64,000 nucleotides of DNA from Candidatus Dojkabacteria bacterium (GCA_023229785.1 JALNYV010000002.1:62001-126000); one strand, 5' to 3'. Counted from the first letter of the stretch, positions 55,196-64,000 are shown. The notes: a model not told the origin generated them from the sequence alone. A program made the numbers and translations.

Positions 55196-55461
55196 TTAAT
55201 ATCTCCATAAATTGACTTTTGAATTTTATACCATTGAATCCATGCGTCAGTTTTTATTTGACACTCATAATATCTTCCATAGTTTGTGACAATTATTTGA
55301 AGAACCTCACTCATTTTCTTTTCATCTTCTTTAATTAATAGTAGATCCTGACAGTTTGTTTGGATACTTTCAGGTGCATCTGGAAATTTTGGAAGTTGTT
55401 TTGTAGACACACAGCTTGAGAGTATTAATAGAGTAATAAATAAAATAATATATCTTTTCAT
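55192..55461 (-). CDS. outer-membrane spanin lipoprotein (o-spanin-like)
   Basis: 89 aa. Lipobox LSSC (Cys16-17) after a short signal, then a small polar periplasmic domain. Position after the i-spanin-like gene and before the endolysin fits a two-component spanin. Start 55461 after AGGAAATGAC. Confidence 0.75.
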   Translation of the reverse strand: MKRYIILFITLLILSSCVSTKQLPKFPDAPESIQTNCQDLLLIKEDEKKMSEVLQIIVTNYGRYYECQIKTDAWIQWYKIQKSIYGDIK

Positions 55462-55462
55462 G

Positions 55463-55909
55463 TCATTTCCTAGCCGCATCATTTAATATTGATATTGTAT
55501 ATGTACTAACTTTACAATCTTTATCAATATCTGTTGACCTTTTGATTATTCTATCTCTATAAACTAATTGTTTCTTTTCAACCTCAACAATCTTATCTTT
55601 AACTATATACTCGATCTTAGAGGTTGCTTCTCTAGCCTGTATCTCTGCTATCTCAATTTTATGGTTCCACTCTTTAGCTTTATCTAAGTATTCATTATTA
55701 ACAGCTAATCCACCCTCCAGAAATAGCCCTAAAACCAACAAAAAGATGCCACCATACTTGATTATACTCTTATATACTGTTGGGACAAGACCATAAATAA
55801 TATCTCCCATAAAGAAAGAAAATATGAAAGCTCCTAAACCGAGGCCGAGTAAGGTATGAATAAATATAGTTGGGAGATAAGTAAATATGAAGATAAGAAA
55901 ACTAATCAT
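55463..55909 (-). CDS. inner-membrane spanin-like protein, 148 aa
   Basis: Hydrophobic segments at about 2-34 and 50-70, then a periplasmic coiled coil (78-130) with two-partner look of an i-spanin, though it has more membrane than usual. Pairs with the lipoprotein at 55192. Ends with YTISILNDAARK. Confidence 0.65.
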   Translation of the reverse strand: MISFLIFIFTYLPTIFIHTLLGLGLGAFIFSFFMGDIIYGLVPTVYKSIIKYGGIFLLVLGLFLEGGLAVNNEYLDKAKEWNHKIEIAEIQAREATSKIEYIVKDKIVEVEKKQLVYRDRIIKRSTDIDKDCKVSTYTISILNDAARK

Positions 55910-56082
55910 GTTGGTAATCTTCTAGTCAAAAAACTCTTAAATGACATCACTTTATTCTTCTTACCTTTCTTAACTCCAGGCTCCCCTTGTGGACCTACAC
56001 CTATACCAGCAATCTCTGGGCCGGTGCTATTAGTTGGAACTCCACCAACCATAGCTGCACCATCTTCATTTATATTCTTCAT
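55906..56082 (-). CDS. small conserved virion-region protein, 58 aa
   Basis: Gly/Pro-rich first half (VGGVPTNSTGP, GVGPQGEPG), basic second half. Short proteins of this type lie in late clusters of T4-like marine phages. ATGA overlaps both neighbours. Function unknown. Confidence 0.65.
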   Translation of the reverse strand: MKNINEDGAAMVGGVPTNSTGPEIAGIGVGPQGEPGVKKGKKNKVMSFKSFLTRRLPT

Positions 56083-56468
56083 TTAATTTTCCTTAGTACC
56101 TCTACTATATTCATATCAACAGGGATATCTGATGATATTATATCAATACCGTCGATACCTATTATCTTTGATTTCATAATATTAAGAAACAATAGATATG
56201 TCTTTAATATTGAATAATGTTCGTTAGATATCTTATAGAAGAGTAATCTAACAACAACTTCAGGACCAAAAACATTATTCAGAATAACAAGATGATTGAC
56301 GACTAACCTTTCTCTTAATTCTCCGAGTCTCTTATATCTAGTAAAGAGACGGTTCAGATAATTAAACCGCTTCATATCATCATCAAACTCGCTCATCATC
56401 ATACTTGGCTTATCATAAGCTTTTACAGCATATAATAAAATATTTTCATCACTTAAATTATTAAACAT
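56079..56468 (-). CDS. DUF7207-like late protein, 129 aa
   Basis: YAVKAYDKP, SEFDDDMKRFNYLNRLFTRY, LRERLVVNHLVILNNVFG match a small family beside virion genes in T4-like phages. Function unknown. Start 56468 after CAGAGGAAG. Confidence 0.8.
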   Translation of the reverse strand: MFNNLSDENILLYAVKAYDKPSMMMSEFDDDMKRFNYLNRLFTRYKRLGELRERLVVNHLVILNNVFGPEVVVRLLFYKISNEHYSILKTYLLFLNIMKSKIIGIDGIDIISSDIPVDMNIVEVLRKIK

Positions 56469-56910
56469 CTTCCTCTGATTCATTATCGTCTAACATAATA
56501 TCTTCAATACCTTCTTCATCTGTGATTTCTGCGTGAAAATCATATGTCCCTTCATCTAATAGAACATATATTAAATATAGATAATACATACCATGACTAG
56601 AATCTAATGGATTCTGATTCAATTGAGGCATATCATAGGCATCTCTTACCTTACCATACTGATCCATTTCGAGAACAACTTCATCACCATCTGATTCAAG
56701 ATCGTAAAGTGCTGGAACATCTAAACCATACCTATTCAACACTTTACGAACTCTTTGGATACCAACAACTGGTGATAAAATTATATCCCGTAATTCATTC
56801 CCAAGGCGGAAATTTATCTCAGCACGAATCTTAGGATTTGTGATCGATAATGAGCTATCAGTAGGCGGTTCATGTTTAATAACTGCCTGACCAGTTTCTA
56901 TGTTATGCAT
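56461..56910 (-). CDS. conserved late protein of T4-like phages, 149 aa
   Basis: MHNIETGQAVIKHEPPTDSS and NPKIRAEINFRLGNELRDII, then LNRYGLDVPALYDLESDGDE: recurring T4-like phage late protein, usually next to the DUF7207 gene. Acidic C-terminus. Role in virion not known. Confidence 0.8.
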   Translation of the reverse strand: MHNIETGQAVIKHEPPTDSSLSITNPKIRAEINFRLGNELRDIILSPVVGIQRVRKVLNRYGLDVPALYDLESDGDEVVLEMDQYGKVRDAYDMPQLNQNPLDSSHGMYYLYLIYVLLDEGTYDFHAEITDEEGIEDIMLDDNESEEDV

Positions 56911-57470
56911 TATGAGTTAGGGAATTTAGCATTTTCAGCATCAAGAGTTATAGACCCCATAGCAACTAAAGTTTCCATCTGTACACGATTAGCACGACCA
57001 CCCATAGTAACAACTAAAGATGCTGCATTAACTGTAGTCCCATTAGCAACGTTAGCGTATGGTGTTGATGTAAATGAACCACCATTAACAAGTGTAATAG
57101 TTGTAATAGTATTTGTAGTTGTATTAACTGTGTAAGATGCATTTGCTGCTGTTAACGAACCACCACCAGTAAATGTAATCCAACCATTTGCATTGTAATT
57201 AGTTCCACCGTTTGCAATTCTGATAGACTGAACAGGTCCGATACCTTCTTTCCTCAGATTCCATCCAGCATGTTGTACCTTCTTACCTTCTCCAGCAATA
57301 CCAGCTTCAACTGCATCTACTCCGAAATCACCAACGGCCATTCCTGTTACAAACGCAGAAACTTGTGTATTACCGAATAGTGCTTCTCCATTAGCGTTAA
57401 CACCTAAACCACCAATAATAGTAGATTTTGGTGCATTATTAGCTTGGTCTTTATTTCCCCATAAACTCAT
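56910..57470 (-). CDS. virion structural protein, 186 aa
   Basis: Starts MSLWGNKDQANNAPKS; central repeat-like Gly/Asn/Thr segment (GGTNYNANGWITFTGGG) that resembles an inserted Ig/beta module; ends GRANRVQMETLVAMGSITLD, typical of a structural protein in T4-like marine phages. GGAGAATCACA ribosome site. Confidence 0.8.
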   Translation of the reverse strand: MSLWGNKDQANNAPKSTIIGGLGVNANGEALFGNTQVSAFVTGMAVGDFGVDAVEAGIAGEGKKVQHAGWNLRKEGIGPVQSIRIANGGTNYNANGWITFTGGGSLTAANASYTVNTTTNTITTITLVNGGSFTSTPYANVANGTTVNAASLVVTMGGRANRVQMETLVAMGSITLDAENAKFPNS

Positions 57471-57499
57471 TGTGATTCTCCTAAATTGTTTTTATATAT

Positions 57500-57697
57500 T
57501 TATGTTTTTATAACAGTATCATTTTCAGAAAGTTCAGGATCAGGATCAAATACATCCTTACCAGATTTTTTCTTTAATATGTCTTTAATAACTTTTTTCT
57601 TTTTAAAGTTATTATCTGCAATATCTTCAGAGGTCTTATGTCTCAATGTTAGGGCAGCGTTTGTGTTTCCTCTTGTATCTGGCTCTGTTTTATCCAT
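57500..57697 (-). CDS. small charged late protein, 65 aa
   Basis: Lys-rich centre (NNFKKKKVIKDILKKK) and acidic end. Between two late genes. Function unknown. Confidence 0.7.
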   Translation of the reverse strand: MDKTEPDTRGNTNAALTLRHKTSEDIADNNFKKKKVIKDILKKKSGKDVFDPDPELSENDTVIKT

Positions 57698-57698
57698 A

Positions 57699-58742
57699 TT
57701 ATAACTCTAAGTATTTTATTTTATTTTCTTGGTGGTGTTTGATGATCTGATTTCTGGTGTTCCTTAATGCTTCGGCACCAGCTTCGTTACCGTGTGTATT
57801 GAAACCTGTTACAGATACTCCAGTTGTCTTATGAATAAAAACAGGGTGCTTGCCGTGACGAGTCTCATCAAAACCATTGGCTTTGATCCATTTGTTAGCT
57901 TTAGACAACTTATGACCTGAAGCATTCCATTCATTTAAAGTCTCCTCGGATATATTAGCCACATCAACTTCCTGAAAATCAAAGTCTTCTTTAGCCATTT
58001 TAGTAGCTGTCGCATACATTACTTCCTTTGCCCTTTTACCATAAAGATCTTTGAATGACTTTTTATTCTTTTTCATCCCATGTACAATATTTTCTTTCTT
58101 ATCACCTTCTGAATCTGATAATGTTCTTTCATCGAGGTCTTTATAGGTTTTTTTGGTAATACCTTTTCTAAGTCTCTCAGCAGATGCAGCAATTCTTTTA
58201 TAAGTCTCACCTTTTTTTGAGTAATCTGGCTTTACTCCATTATTACCTGCATTATCCATATATTTTCTACTTGGTTTACCCCAAATAGGTTTATTAGCAC
58301 ACTCATCAGATTCATCTAAATCTTCTTTTACTAATTTAGTCATATGCATATCTAAAGCTTTCTTAGCAATATCACTATTATTTCCATCTTTATAGTAAGC
58401 ACCAGATGTTGAAATTATTGCACCATGAGCTACATCATGTTTATTAGATGCATTACTAGCACTTTTCCTAGATGTATGTAATGTAATCTTACCAGTTTTA
58501 TTATGATGTACATAATATCCTAAAGGACCGATACCATCTTCATTTAGGTCTTCTTTTTGTATACTTACTGCCTGAACAGATGCTTTTGAAATTTTCTTAT
58601 TACGGATTTTACCAGTAGATTTTTCTTTAACTTCACTAACTTCTTTATTAAATTCATCTTCAGTAGGTTCTTCTGTTATCATTTCTGATAATGCTTTAAG
58701 ATTTTTTTCTTTGTAATTTTCTAATAACTCTGTAAATTTCAT
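57699..58742 (-). CDS. late protein with HicA-like C-terminal region, 347 aa
   Basis: MKFTELLENYKEKNL start typical of head-proximal genes of T4-like phages; middle rich in Lys/Ser. The last 60 residues (GHKLSKANKWIKANGF...RHGKHPVFIHKTTGV) resemble the HicA mRNA-binding fold with its conserved His. Might be a packaged or maturation-associated protein. Start 58742 after AAGGAGAAACCA. Confidence 0.75.
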   Translation of the reverse strand: MKFTELLENYKEKNLKALSEMITEEPTEDEFNKEVSEVKEKSTGKIRNKKISKASVQAVSIQKEDLNEDGIGPLGYYVHHNKTGKITLHTSRKSASNASNKHDVAHGAIISTSGAYYKDGNNSDIAKKALDMHMTKLVKEDLDESDECANKPIWGKPSRKYMDNAGNNGVKPDYSKKGETYKRIAASAERLRKGITKKTYKDLDERTLSDSEGDKKENIVHGMKKNKKSFKDLYGKRAKEVMYATATKMAKEDFDFQEVDVANISEETLNEWNASGHKLSKANKWIKANGFDETRHGKHPVFIHKTTGVSVTGFNTHGNEAGAEALRNTRNQIIKHHQENKIKYLEL

Positions 58743-58752
58743 TGGTTTCTCC

Positions 58753-60045
58753 TTATACCAGTTCAATCCAGTCTGCCTTTGTTAATACTTTAATATTTGC
58801 TTGTGTTGGAATAATAGTTAATATAACCTCTTCTGTTGTACCATCTAAAAATCTACCTAAAATGTGTTGAAGATTATTTACTCCACTACCAACCGATACA
58901 GCTTCTTGAGCAGTAACGAATCCACCTTGCACAACTCTACCATTTGTGTTAGCCCAACCTGTTACACCTACATTATACTCAATATGCCTATTATCAGATT
59001 TAGACTCCCAAGTTCCTCCAATAGCAGTAGCTCCAACCCAAATTCTGTATGATATTGTTGCATTAGAATCAACGTATATATGAAAATTGTTTGGTATTAC
59101 AACATTATTGCGTCTATCTGCTTTAAGTCTATAAGATATTAGTGGATATTCCCATCCAGCAATAGGTAAATTATCTGCCACAGCTATAGTATAACCCCTA
59201 CTAGCACCATCATTGATACCTTCTAACGAATACCCACCCTCAGACATTACCGCAGAGTTAATCTGCTTTAGGGTAGATGGGTCTGAAGTTACTCCTGTGT
59301 TAAATATTTGATATCTTATAGGAAGACATAGGGTTGTCATAAAAACGTTTGTTGTAAAGTTAATATTATGAAATGTATGTGCAAGATAGTGCTTACCTGC
59401 TATAACGAAACCAAATCTAACACCAGATACACTAAAGCTGGCCATATCTATCCATAAAATATTGGCTCTTGTTATATCAACGGATTCAGTTATCTTAGCA
59501 ATTTGATTGGAATATCCAGTACCATCAAACTTATCATAATTCCATTCACTTTGGGGTACTCTAGTCTCAACTATCGACCCAGTAACATATGTCCGAATTA
59601 CAATATAATTCTGAACTCCATCGTTCTCTAAATATATACCATTTTTATCATCAAAATAACCAATTCTTTGTGTCAAATTAGCCTTTGGTTGATTTGCCAC
59701 AAAGGATATTAAAACTATAGTAGATTTTCCTGGTTGAAAAGGTGATACCTGTTTAGATTCTCTAATAATACTATCACCAGTAGCAGTACCAACATTCAAA
59801 TATATACTACTCTCATTTACATTGAATGTTGTGTTTGCTGTACCTACAGTAATACTATTGAACTTATTTTGAATAGCACCTATACGTTGTGATGAAAATA
59901 CAGTAAATGGCTGTGATACTCTAAACTTACCGTAAGCATCACACATAGCTCCAGAAGGAGTTATTGATTCCATTAAACCCATAGTCTCATATCTCGTTAA
60001 TACTTGGTGAGAATCTATTTTATTAATATCTGTTCTAAATTGCAT
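58753..60045 (-). CDS. virion structural protein (fibre/tail type), 430 aa
   Basis: Beta-rich protein starting MQFRTDINKIDSHQ with SPSGAMCDAYGKFRVSQPFTVFSSQ, a segment common in T4-like marine phage structural proteins. Contains no catalytic motif. Likely a tail or neck fibre component; exact site unknown. Confidence 0.8.
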   Translation of the reverse strand: MQFRTDINKIDSHQVLTRYETMGLMESITPSGAMCDAYGKFRVSQPFTVFSSQRIGAIQNKFNSITVGTANTTFNVNESSIYLNVGTATGDSIIRESKQVSPFQPGKSTIVLISFVANQPKANLTQRIGYFDDKNGIYLENDGVQNYIVIRTYVTGSIVETRVPQSEWNYDKFDGTGYSNQIAKITESVDITRANILWIDMASFSVSGVRFGFVIAGKHYLAHTFHNINFTTNVFMTTLCLPIRYQIFNTGVTSDPSTLKQINSAVMSEGGYSLEGINDGASRGYTIAVADNLPIAGWEYPLISYRLKADRRNNVVIPNNFHIYVDSNATISYRIWVGATAIGGTWESKSDNRHIEYNVGVTGWANTNGRVVQGGFVTAQEAVSVGSGVNNLQHILGRFLDGTTEEVILTIIPTQANIKVLTKADWIELV

Positions 60046-61463
60046 TATATAACTCTCTTAGGTCTAAAAGAAGAAAGACTTATACCTTTTTTCTTTAATT
60101 CATCTTCTTTCTGAGTTCCTATACTGGCTGTAGTTTCATCACCAGTAAGTTCCTGAATTTTCTTTTTAGCTTTACCTACTTTACCATCTTTATGAATTTG
60201 TTCTCCAGAGTCTCTACATAAATTCTCTCCAGATGTAGCCATAGATAACCCTGATTCTATACCTTGATCAATAGATTCTCTAAGTTTTTTATATATCTCT
60301 GAAAAATATCCTGGTTTATGTTTAGGTTTTACTGATACTAAATTAATATTTTCACCTAACATCTTAACAACATCAGCATGAGTTAGAGTTGTGCCTTCAC
60401 TAGATTCTCCAACAGGTTTACTTTTCTTACCTAAAGTCAAAGAATCTTGTTTATCAGATAGACTATATTCTTCATCTTTACCTTTTAACAATTTTTGAAA
60501 TAAATCATTAACATCATCAACACTATCACCTGTAATAGTGATAGATACAGACTCATTAAGAGGCTTATAGAATTCTGAGAGTTTTTTCTTTGGTTTTGGT
60601 TTATCTTTTTCTTTATCTAATTCTGTAAGGTTATCAGATATTGCATGATGAGTAACTTTACCACCTTTACCATACCTACCTTTACCATAGTATTGTAAAC
60701 CTAGCTCTGTGGCTTGCTGTGATGCATTTGACTCAGGGTGTGGTAGTTTCTCTGTACCTTTTCTTGGAATTGGATCTTGATCGTCTTTAAGGCTCTTCTC
60801 GATCCATTTCTGTGAATGCTCAGAGGTTGATGGAGTATTCACAAAATTATGAATATGGTCTTTCAGTTCAATTAACTCATCTCTCTTTTGTTTAACTACT
60901 TCTGGAGGCGCATTTCTAAGGTCAACTGAATTATCAAACTCATGATAATTACCACCGAAGTTTTTTGCATGATGTCTTCGAGACTCTTGAACAGCATCCC
61001 ACTTATCCTTTCTGGACTTCTCATGAACAGTTCTACCACCCTTCTGTCCTCGTTCAACGTTTCTTTTGCGAGATACTTCATCATCAGCGTGAACATGAAC
61101 CATTGATGTGTCGTAACCAAGGTCTTCTAGGTGTTTTTTGATTTTATTAGTATGTTTATAGTCGTCGTGTGTGCCATTAACAATGAGTCCGTTCCTACCT
61201 TGGATTGCTAATAATTGACGTAATTCTTTAGTTGATTTTATACGCTTCTGATTGACATTATCAGGTTTTAGAATATCTTTATGTGTGAGGTATTCGTGAG
61301 CTTTGTCTGCATTTATCTCTGTTAGTCCATGTCCATCAAGAGTATGCTTCAATACATAATCTTTACCAGATCCAGGACCACCACCTAGAAATACAGCTTT
61401 AAATATACCTTTATCTCTAACACCCTCAGTAAGAAGGTGTTCAAACTCTTCATTTATATTCAT
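60045..61463 (-). CDS. late protein with zeta-toxin-like kinase domain, 472 aa
   Basis: Residues 1-200 carry a P-loop kinase of zeta-toxin type: GGGPGSGK (27-34), INADKAH, VNGTHDDY and VHVHADDEVSRKRNVERG. Residues 200-472 are Lys/Ser-rich and lack known domains. Such fusions occur in late clusters of T4-like phages. Late promoter TATAAATA at 61497. AGAGGCATA ribosome site. Confidence 0.8.
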   Translation of the reverse strand: MNINEEFEHLLTEGVRDKGIFKAVFLGGGPGSGKDYVLKHTLDGHGLTEINADKAHEYLTHKDILKPDNVNQKRIKSTKELRQLLAIQGRNGLIVNGTHDDYKHTNKIKKHLEDLGYDTSMVHVHADDEVSRKRNVERGQKGGRTVHEKSRKDKWDAVQESRRHHAKNFGGNYHEFDNSVDLRNAPPEVVKQKRDELIELKDHIHNFVNTPSTSEHSQKWIEKSLKDDQDPIPRKGTEKLPHPESNASQQATELGLQYYGKGRYGKGGKVTHHAISDNLTELDKEKDKPKPKKKLSEFYKPLNESVSITITGDSVDDVNDLFQKLLKGKDEEYSLSDKQDSLTLGKKSKPVGESSEGTTLTHADVVKMLGENINLVSVKPKHKPGYFSEIYKKLRESIDQGIESGLSMATSGENLCRDSGEQIHKDGKVGKAKKKIQELTGDETTASIGTQKEDELKKKGISLSSFRPKRVI

Positions 61464-61495
61464 TATGCCTCTACAGCTATTTCGATGTGTTTATA

Positions 61496-62296
61496 TTATT
61501 TATAATATTCAAGACCTAGTATAAACCTATCACCTAGATTAGATATAGGTGGACGTAAAGGATCACTGAAAGATGAGTACATTCTTGGATTATCTCCAGA
61601 ACCAATCCACATTTCTGCAACTAACCTATCTGGAAGTCTATATAAATCTTGATGTTTACTTTTATATGAGTCCCACCATAATGTATCATTAGAATCATTT
61701 AAGGTCTTGATGTAGTCTGATGTAGCCCACCAATAGTTACCCGAATAATGCTTACTAGGCCATTCACAGAAATTGGTGCTTGCTGTATTAAATCCATCGT
61801 TTAGTTTCTTTATACATTCAGTGTGTTTCTCTATAACAAAGTAATCTAAAAGTTTCCTCCAATGCACAAAGTTTACAAATCGATTATACTGACCTGTTTT
61901 TAAAGCCTTCTCAATACTCGTAACAGCTTTAGCGTGGAAATACAAAACATTAAAAGGTTCGTTAGATGTTATACAATCGTCTCTGATAATCTTTAGAGTT
62001 TGAGTCTCAGAAAGGATTGACTTATTCTCAACAACATCTAGTTTGTGTAAATAATTATCAGATATTGTCTTCTCGAATAGCGTTAATGTAATATTAAGAC
62101 CTGTAACACTATTATAATAAGAAAGTAAACCCTTCATGTGGTTTATAGATTTCATATTACCTATACAAACTACATGAAGGTTACTTAACTTATTAACTAA
62201 TCCAGAATCTATTAACTTTGACATTTGATCTATGAAGATATAGGACCAAGAATCATCATCAGGCATGTAAATATGATAGTATGCTTTATTTTTCAT
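61496..62296 (-). CDS. glycosyltransferase-like protein, 266 aa
   Basis: NVLYFHAKAVTS, FVHWRKLLDYFVI, GFNTASTNF, SGNYWWATSDYIKTL and ERL-type AEMWIGSGD match a family of glycosyltransferase-like proteins found in surface-sugar loci. Acceptor unknown. The stop lies in the late promoter of the next gene. Confidence 0.75.
   Translation of the reverse strand: MKNKAYYHIYMPDDDSWSYIFIDQMSKLIDSGLVNKLSNLHVVCIGNMKSINHMKGLLSYYNSVTGLNITLTLFEKTISDNYLHKLDVVENKSILSETQTLKIIRDDCITSNEPFNVLYFHAKAVTSIEKALKTGQYNRFVNFVHWRKLLDYFVIEKHTECIKKLNDGFNTASTNFCEWPSKHYSGNYWWATSDYIKTLNDSNDTLWWDSYKSKHQDLYRLPDRLVAEMWIGSGDNPRMYSSFSDPLRPPISNLGDRFILGLEYYK
61497..61504 (-). promoter_or_regulatory. T4-type late promoter
   Basis: TATAAATA on the reverse strand; predicted +1 near 61491, about 28 nt before the zeta-kinase late gene. 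It overlaps the stop codon of the glycosyltransferase gene. Confidence 0.75.
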
Positions 62297-62957
62297 TAAC
62301 TACATCTCTTACAAATGGTTCCAGTTTTTCTTTAGTTATAACTACCATACTATTAAAAAATGACACTGAGTACATATTTTCACAAACATCTTGAAGGATA
62401 CTATATTTTGGAGATGGATCATTAGGATCTACATGCATATAGTTAACTACGTCAGTCAAATCTTTAGCTAATTGTAGAAAAGTACCATCATTTCTTAAAC
62501 CACCATCACATCCTCTATAATAACTTGTATGAGTATCTTCACATATATACACGCCACCTTCATTGATATGTGAAAACACTTTAATAAATGTATTAATTTG
62601 TTGATTCATACTGTGTCCACCATCATCTACAAACACATCTATCTTAGGAACACCCACTAAAAAGGTATCCCAAAATGATGATGAACTCTGATCACCAATA
62701 TATAATTTAATATTGTCATCATAATATTTACTATGTTCTAACACACTCTCATCTATGTCAATACCGTGAATTGAAGCATCCTCACCAAAATACTTTCTCC
62801 ACATCTGTAGACTGCCTCCACCTTGAACACCAACCTCAACTACAACTGGAGACTTATTTCTAAACTTTGATAAGTATTGCTCATAAACTTTAAAGTATGG
62901 CAACCACTTATCACTTTTTAATGTAACGTCATTATAAAATATATCTTGTAGTACCAT
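62286..62957 (-). CDS. SAM-dependent methyltransferase (sugar/MycE-like)
   Basis: 223 aa. VVVEVGVQGGGSLQMW (about 37-52) is the SAM-binding motif I; GIDID, KIDVFVDDGGHSMNQQ and YICEDTHTS follow, as in methyltransferases that modify sugars or cephalosporin-hydroxylase-like proteins. Coupled to the glycosyltransferase gene by an 11-nt overlap. GGTGATTTGAT ribosome site. Confidence 0.8.
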   Translation of the reverse strand: MVLQDIFYNDVTLKSDKWLPYFKVYEQYLSKFRNKSPVVVEVGVQGGGSLQMWRKYFGEDASIHGIDIDESVLEHSKYYDDNIKLYIGDQSSSSFWDTFLVGVPKIDVFVDDGGHSMNQQINTFIKVFSHINEGGVYICEDTHTSYYRGCDGGLRNDGTFLQLAKDLTDVVNYMHVDPNDPSPKYSILQDVCENMYSVSFFNSMVVITKEKLEPFVRDVVNEK

Positions 62958-62958
62958 A

Positions 62959-63702
62959 TCAAATCACCAATTTAAATTTCTTGAAAACATTAAGAGAATC
63001 AACAAAATGAGATTCTCTACCGTAATGTTGATTGAGTATTTTTGCATATTTATCATACATAAAATCATACATCTCCAAAGTTGCTTCAGTCTTGTCATAA
63101 TAACTCTCTCGTATAGGTTGATGAATATTTGCACAGTGTACTACATTTGCTGGACATTTGAATAGATCATAGAATACTCGATCAATTCCCATACCAACCT
63201 TAAAGTCCCAATGTGATAAGAAATCCATTAAGAATTTAAATTTATCCAATGTAAAAAATGGTGATCCCATTTCAATAAAGTTAGTCTCAGAGAATATACA
63301 TGTATTATCTTGCTGAAGACATCTATGATATGTAGGATGTAAATCTGAACCAGGAGGCATAGATAATTGCCAATACTGAAAGTTAAACCTATTAGCTAAA
63401 TCTAAACCTACATTAAAACTCTGATAGTCTGTAATAAGGTCATCATCCACGCAACCAATATAATCATAATTATCTATAGGAAAAATTTTAGATACATCTT
63501 TTATTAAGTTCCATTTATGACCAATCATATTAACGATATAATCATAAGATGATTGTTCTGGCTCAAAGTTATTATAAGATATAACTAAAGTCTCATAATT
63601 TCTTTTATTATTAGTCCATCTCCAATGATCCTCTAGTTTATAAGATGCCTCAGTGGGCACTTTCATACCCACTGGACAAATAATTAAATTCTTACCTTTC
63701 AT
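62959..63702 (-). CDS. DUF707-like glycosyltransferase family protein, 247 aa
   Basis: LIICPVGMKV start, then YIGCVDDDLITD (acidic triplet), WQLSMPPGSDL, MGSPFFTLDKF and GIDRVF: a GT-A-like fold of the DUF707 type. Sits between two sugar-modifying genes. Acceptor unknown. Confidence 0.7.
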   Translation of the reverse strand: MKGKNLIICPVGMKVPTEASYKLEDHWRWTNNKRNYETLVISYNNFEPEQSSYDYIVNMIGHKWNLIKDVSKIFPIDNYDYIGCVDDDLITDYQSFNVGLDLANRFNFQYWQLSMPPGSDLHPTYHRCLQQDNTCIFSETNFIEMGSPFFTLDKFKFLMDFLSHWDFKVGMGIDRVFYDLFKCPANVVHCANIHQPIRESYYDKTEATLEMYDFMYDKYAKILNQHYGRESHFVDSLNVFKKFKLVI

Positions 63703-64000
63703 ACCTGATGATGCATTATAGGACCATTATCGTCAATCATAACACTAGGAAAATATCTAACAAACATGTCCTCTTTATTAGGTCGAATCTTAGTGATCTT
63801 TTCCTTAATCTCTGGAAAAAAATTCCAAGCTAAAGGTATAAAACATACTCTATTAACATCTTTATATTTTTTAAGTTCATTTACACCAAATATAGGGATA
63901 TTTAGTCCTGGAGTATATAAACCTTGCTTTAAAGGACTATCATCAATAATAAAGTCAGGACCAATTTTAGCTGCATTCATTAACGTATTACCTTTAGCTG
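63699..64000 (-). CDS. C-methyltransferase C-terminal domain (partial)
   Basis: The frame runs out of the window; AKGNTLMNAAKIGPDFIIDD, SPLKQGLYTPGLNIPI and IPLAWNFFPEI match the C-terminal half of sugar C-methyltransferases (PF08484) that make branched deoxysugars such as those in surface glycans. The N-terminal half lies past 64000. Confidence 0.8.
   Translation of the reverse strand, partial: AKGNTLMNAAKIGPDFIIDDSPLKQGLYTPGLNIPIFGVNELKKYKDVNRVCFIPLAWNFFPEIKEKITKIRPNKEDMFVRYFPSVMIDDNGPIMHHQV

Overview
The window reads as part of a low-GC genome of a T4-like, contractile-tailed (myovirus-type) phage of a Gram-negative host. The evidence is dense, mostly leftward (- strand) gene packing with many ATGA/TAATG overlaps; T4-type late promoters (TATAAATA) in front of late genes; a T4 gp61-like primase; virion proteins of the T4-like marine type; a holin/endolysin/two-component-spanin lysis cassette; and phage-type nucleotide metabolism (class II ribonucleotide reductase, ThyX, deaminase, MazG-like). 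The host cannot be named from the sequence; the lipoprotein spanin implies an outer membrane.

Layout. (1) 1-4003: tRNA-His, two late proteins behind TATAAATA promoters, and a four-tRNA cluster (Gln, Ser-TGA, Ser-GCT, Cys). (2) 4004-15572: three successive leftward operons. The first (15.5 to 12.1 kb) ends with an RlaP-type nucleotidyltransferase. The second (12.0 to 8.5 kb) holds a MazG-like protein, a radical SAM enzyme and three proteins sharing an N-terminal GFVSNSSSSSF segment. The third (8.4 to 4.1 kb) holds a DRB0094-type RNA ligase, a C2H2 finger protein, a prepilin-like protein and an SPFH lipoprotein. Two of the three boundaries are marked by a terminator hairpin that lies against the -10 box of the next promoter. 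(3) 15585-17353: a small rightward operon starting at a divergent promoter. (4) 17432-18545: a convergent, gene-free region with a terminator, tandem repeats, palindromes and many CTCAGAGG/CCTCTGAG words. (5) 18546-43253: early/accessory region of about 80 mostly tiny genes in short transcription units, each started by one of some 25 near-identical sigma-70-like promoters. Recognisable products include a CCA-adding enzyme, PilZ protein, SprT-like protease, cytidine-type deaminase, AAA ATPase and an RlmN/Cfr-like radical SAM protein; one rightward GIY-YIG homing gene interrupts it. (6) 43261-53680: replication/nucleotide genes (polynucleotide-kinase-like protein, NAD DNA ligase, YqeY-like protein, GIY-YIG-like protein, glycosyltransferase, NrdJ, ThyX, primase). 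(7) 53736-61463: lysis cassette and virion genes. (8) 61496-64000: a sugar-modification locus cut by the window edge.

How they fit: host-like promoters feed the early region, the 43-54 kb block supplies deoxynucleotides, primase and ligase, TATAAATA promoters switch on late genes, and the tRNA set plus RNA ligase, RlaP, kinase and CCA-adding enzyme could maintain tRNA during infection (inference). The strongest lead for something undescribed is the radical SAM plus GFVSNSSSSSF substrate-like operon at 8468-10792; next come the shared leader sequences of the early promoters and the CTCAGAGG-rich convergent region.
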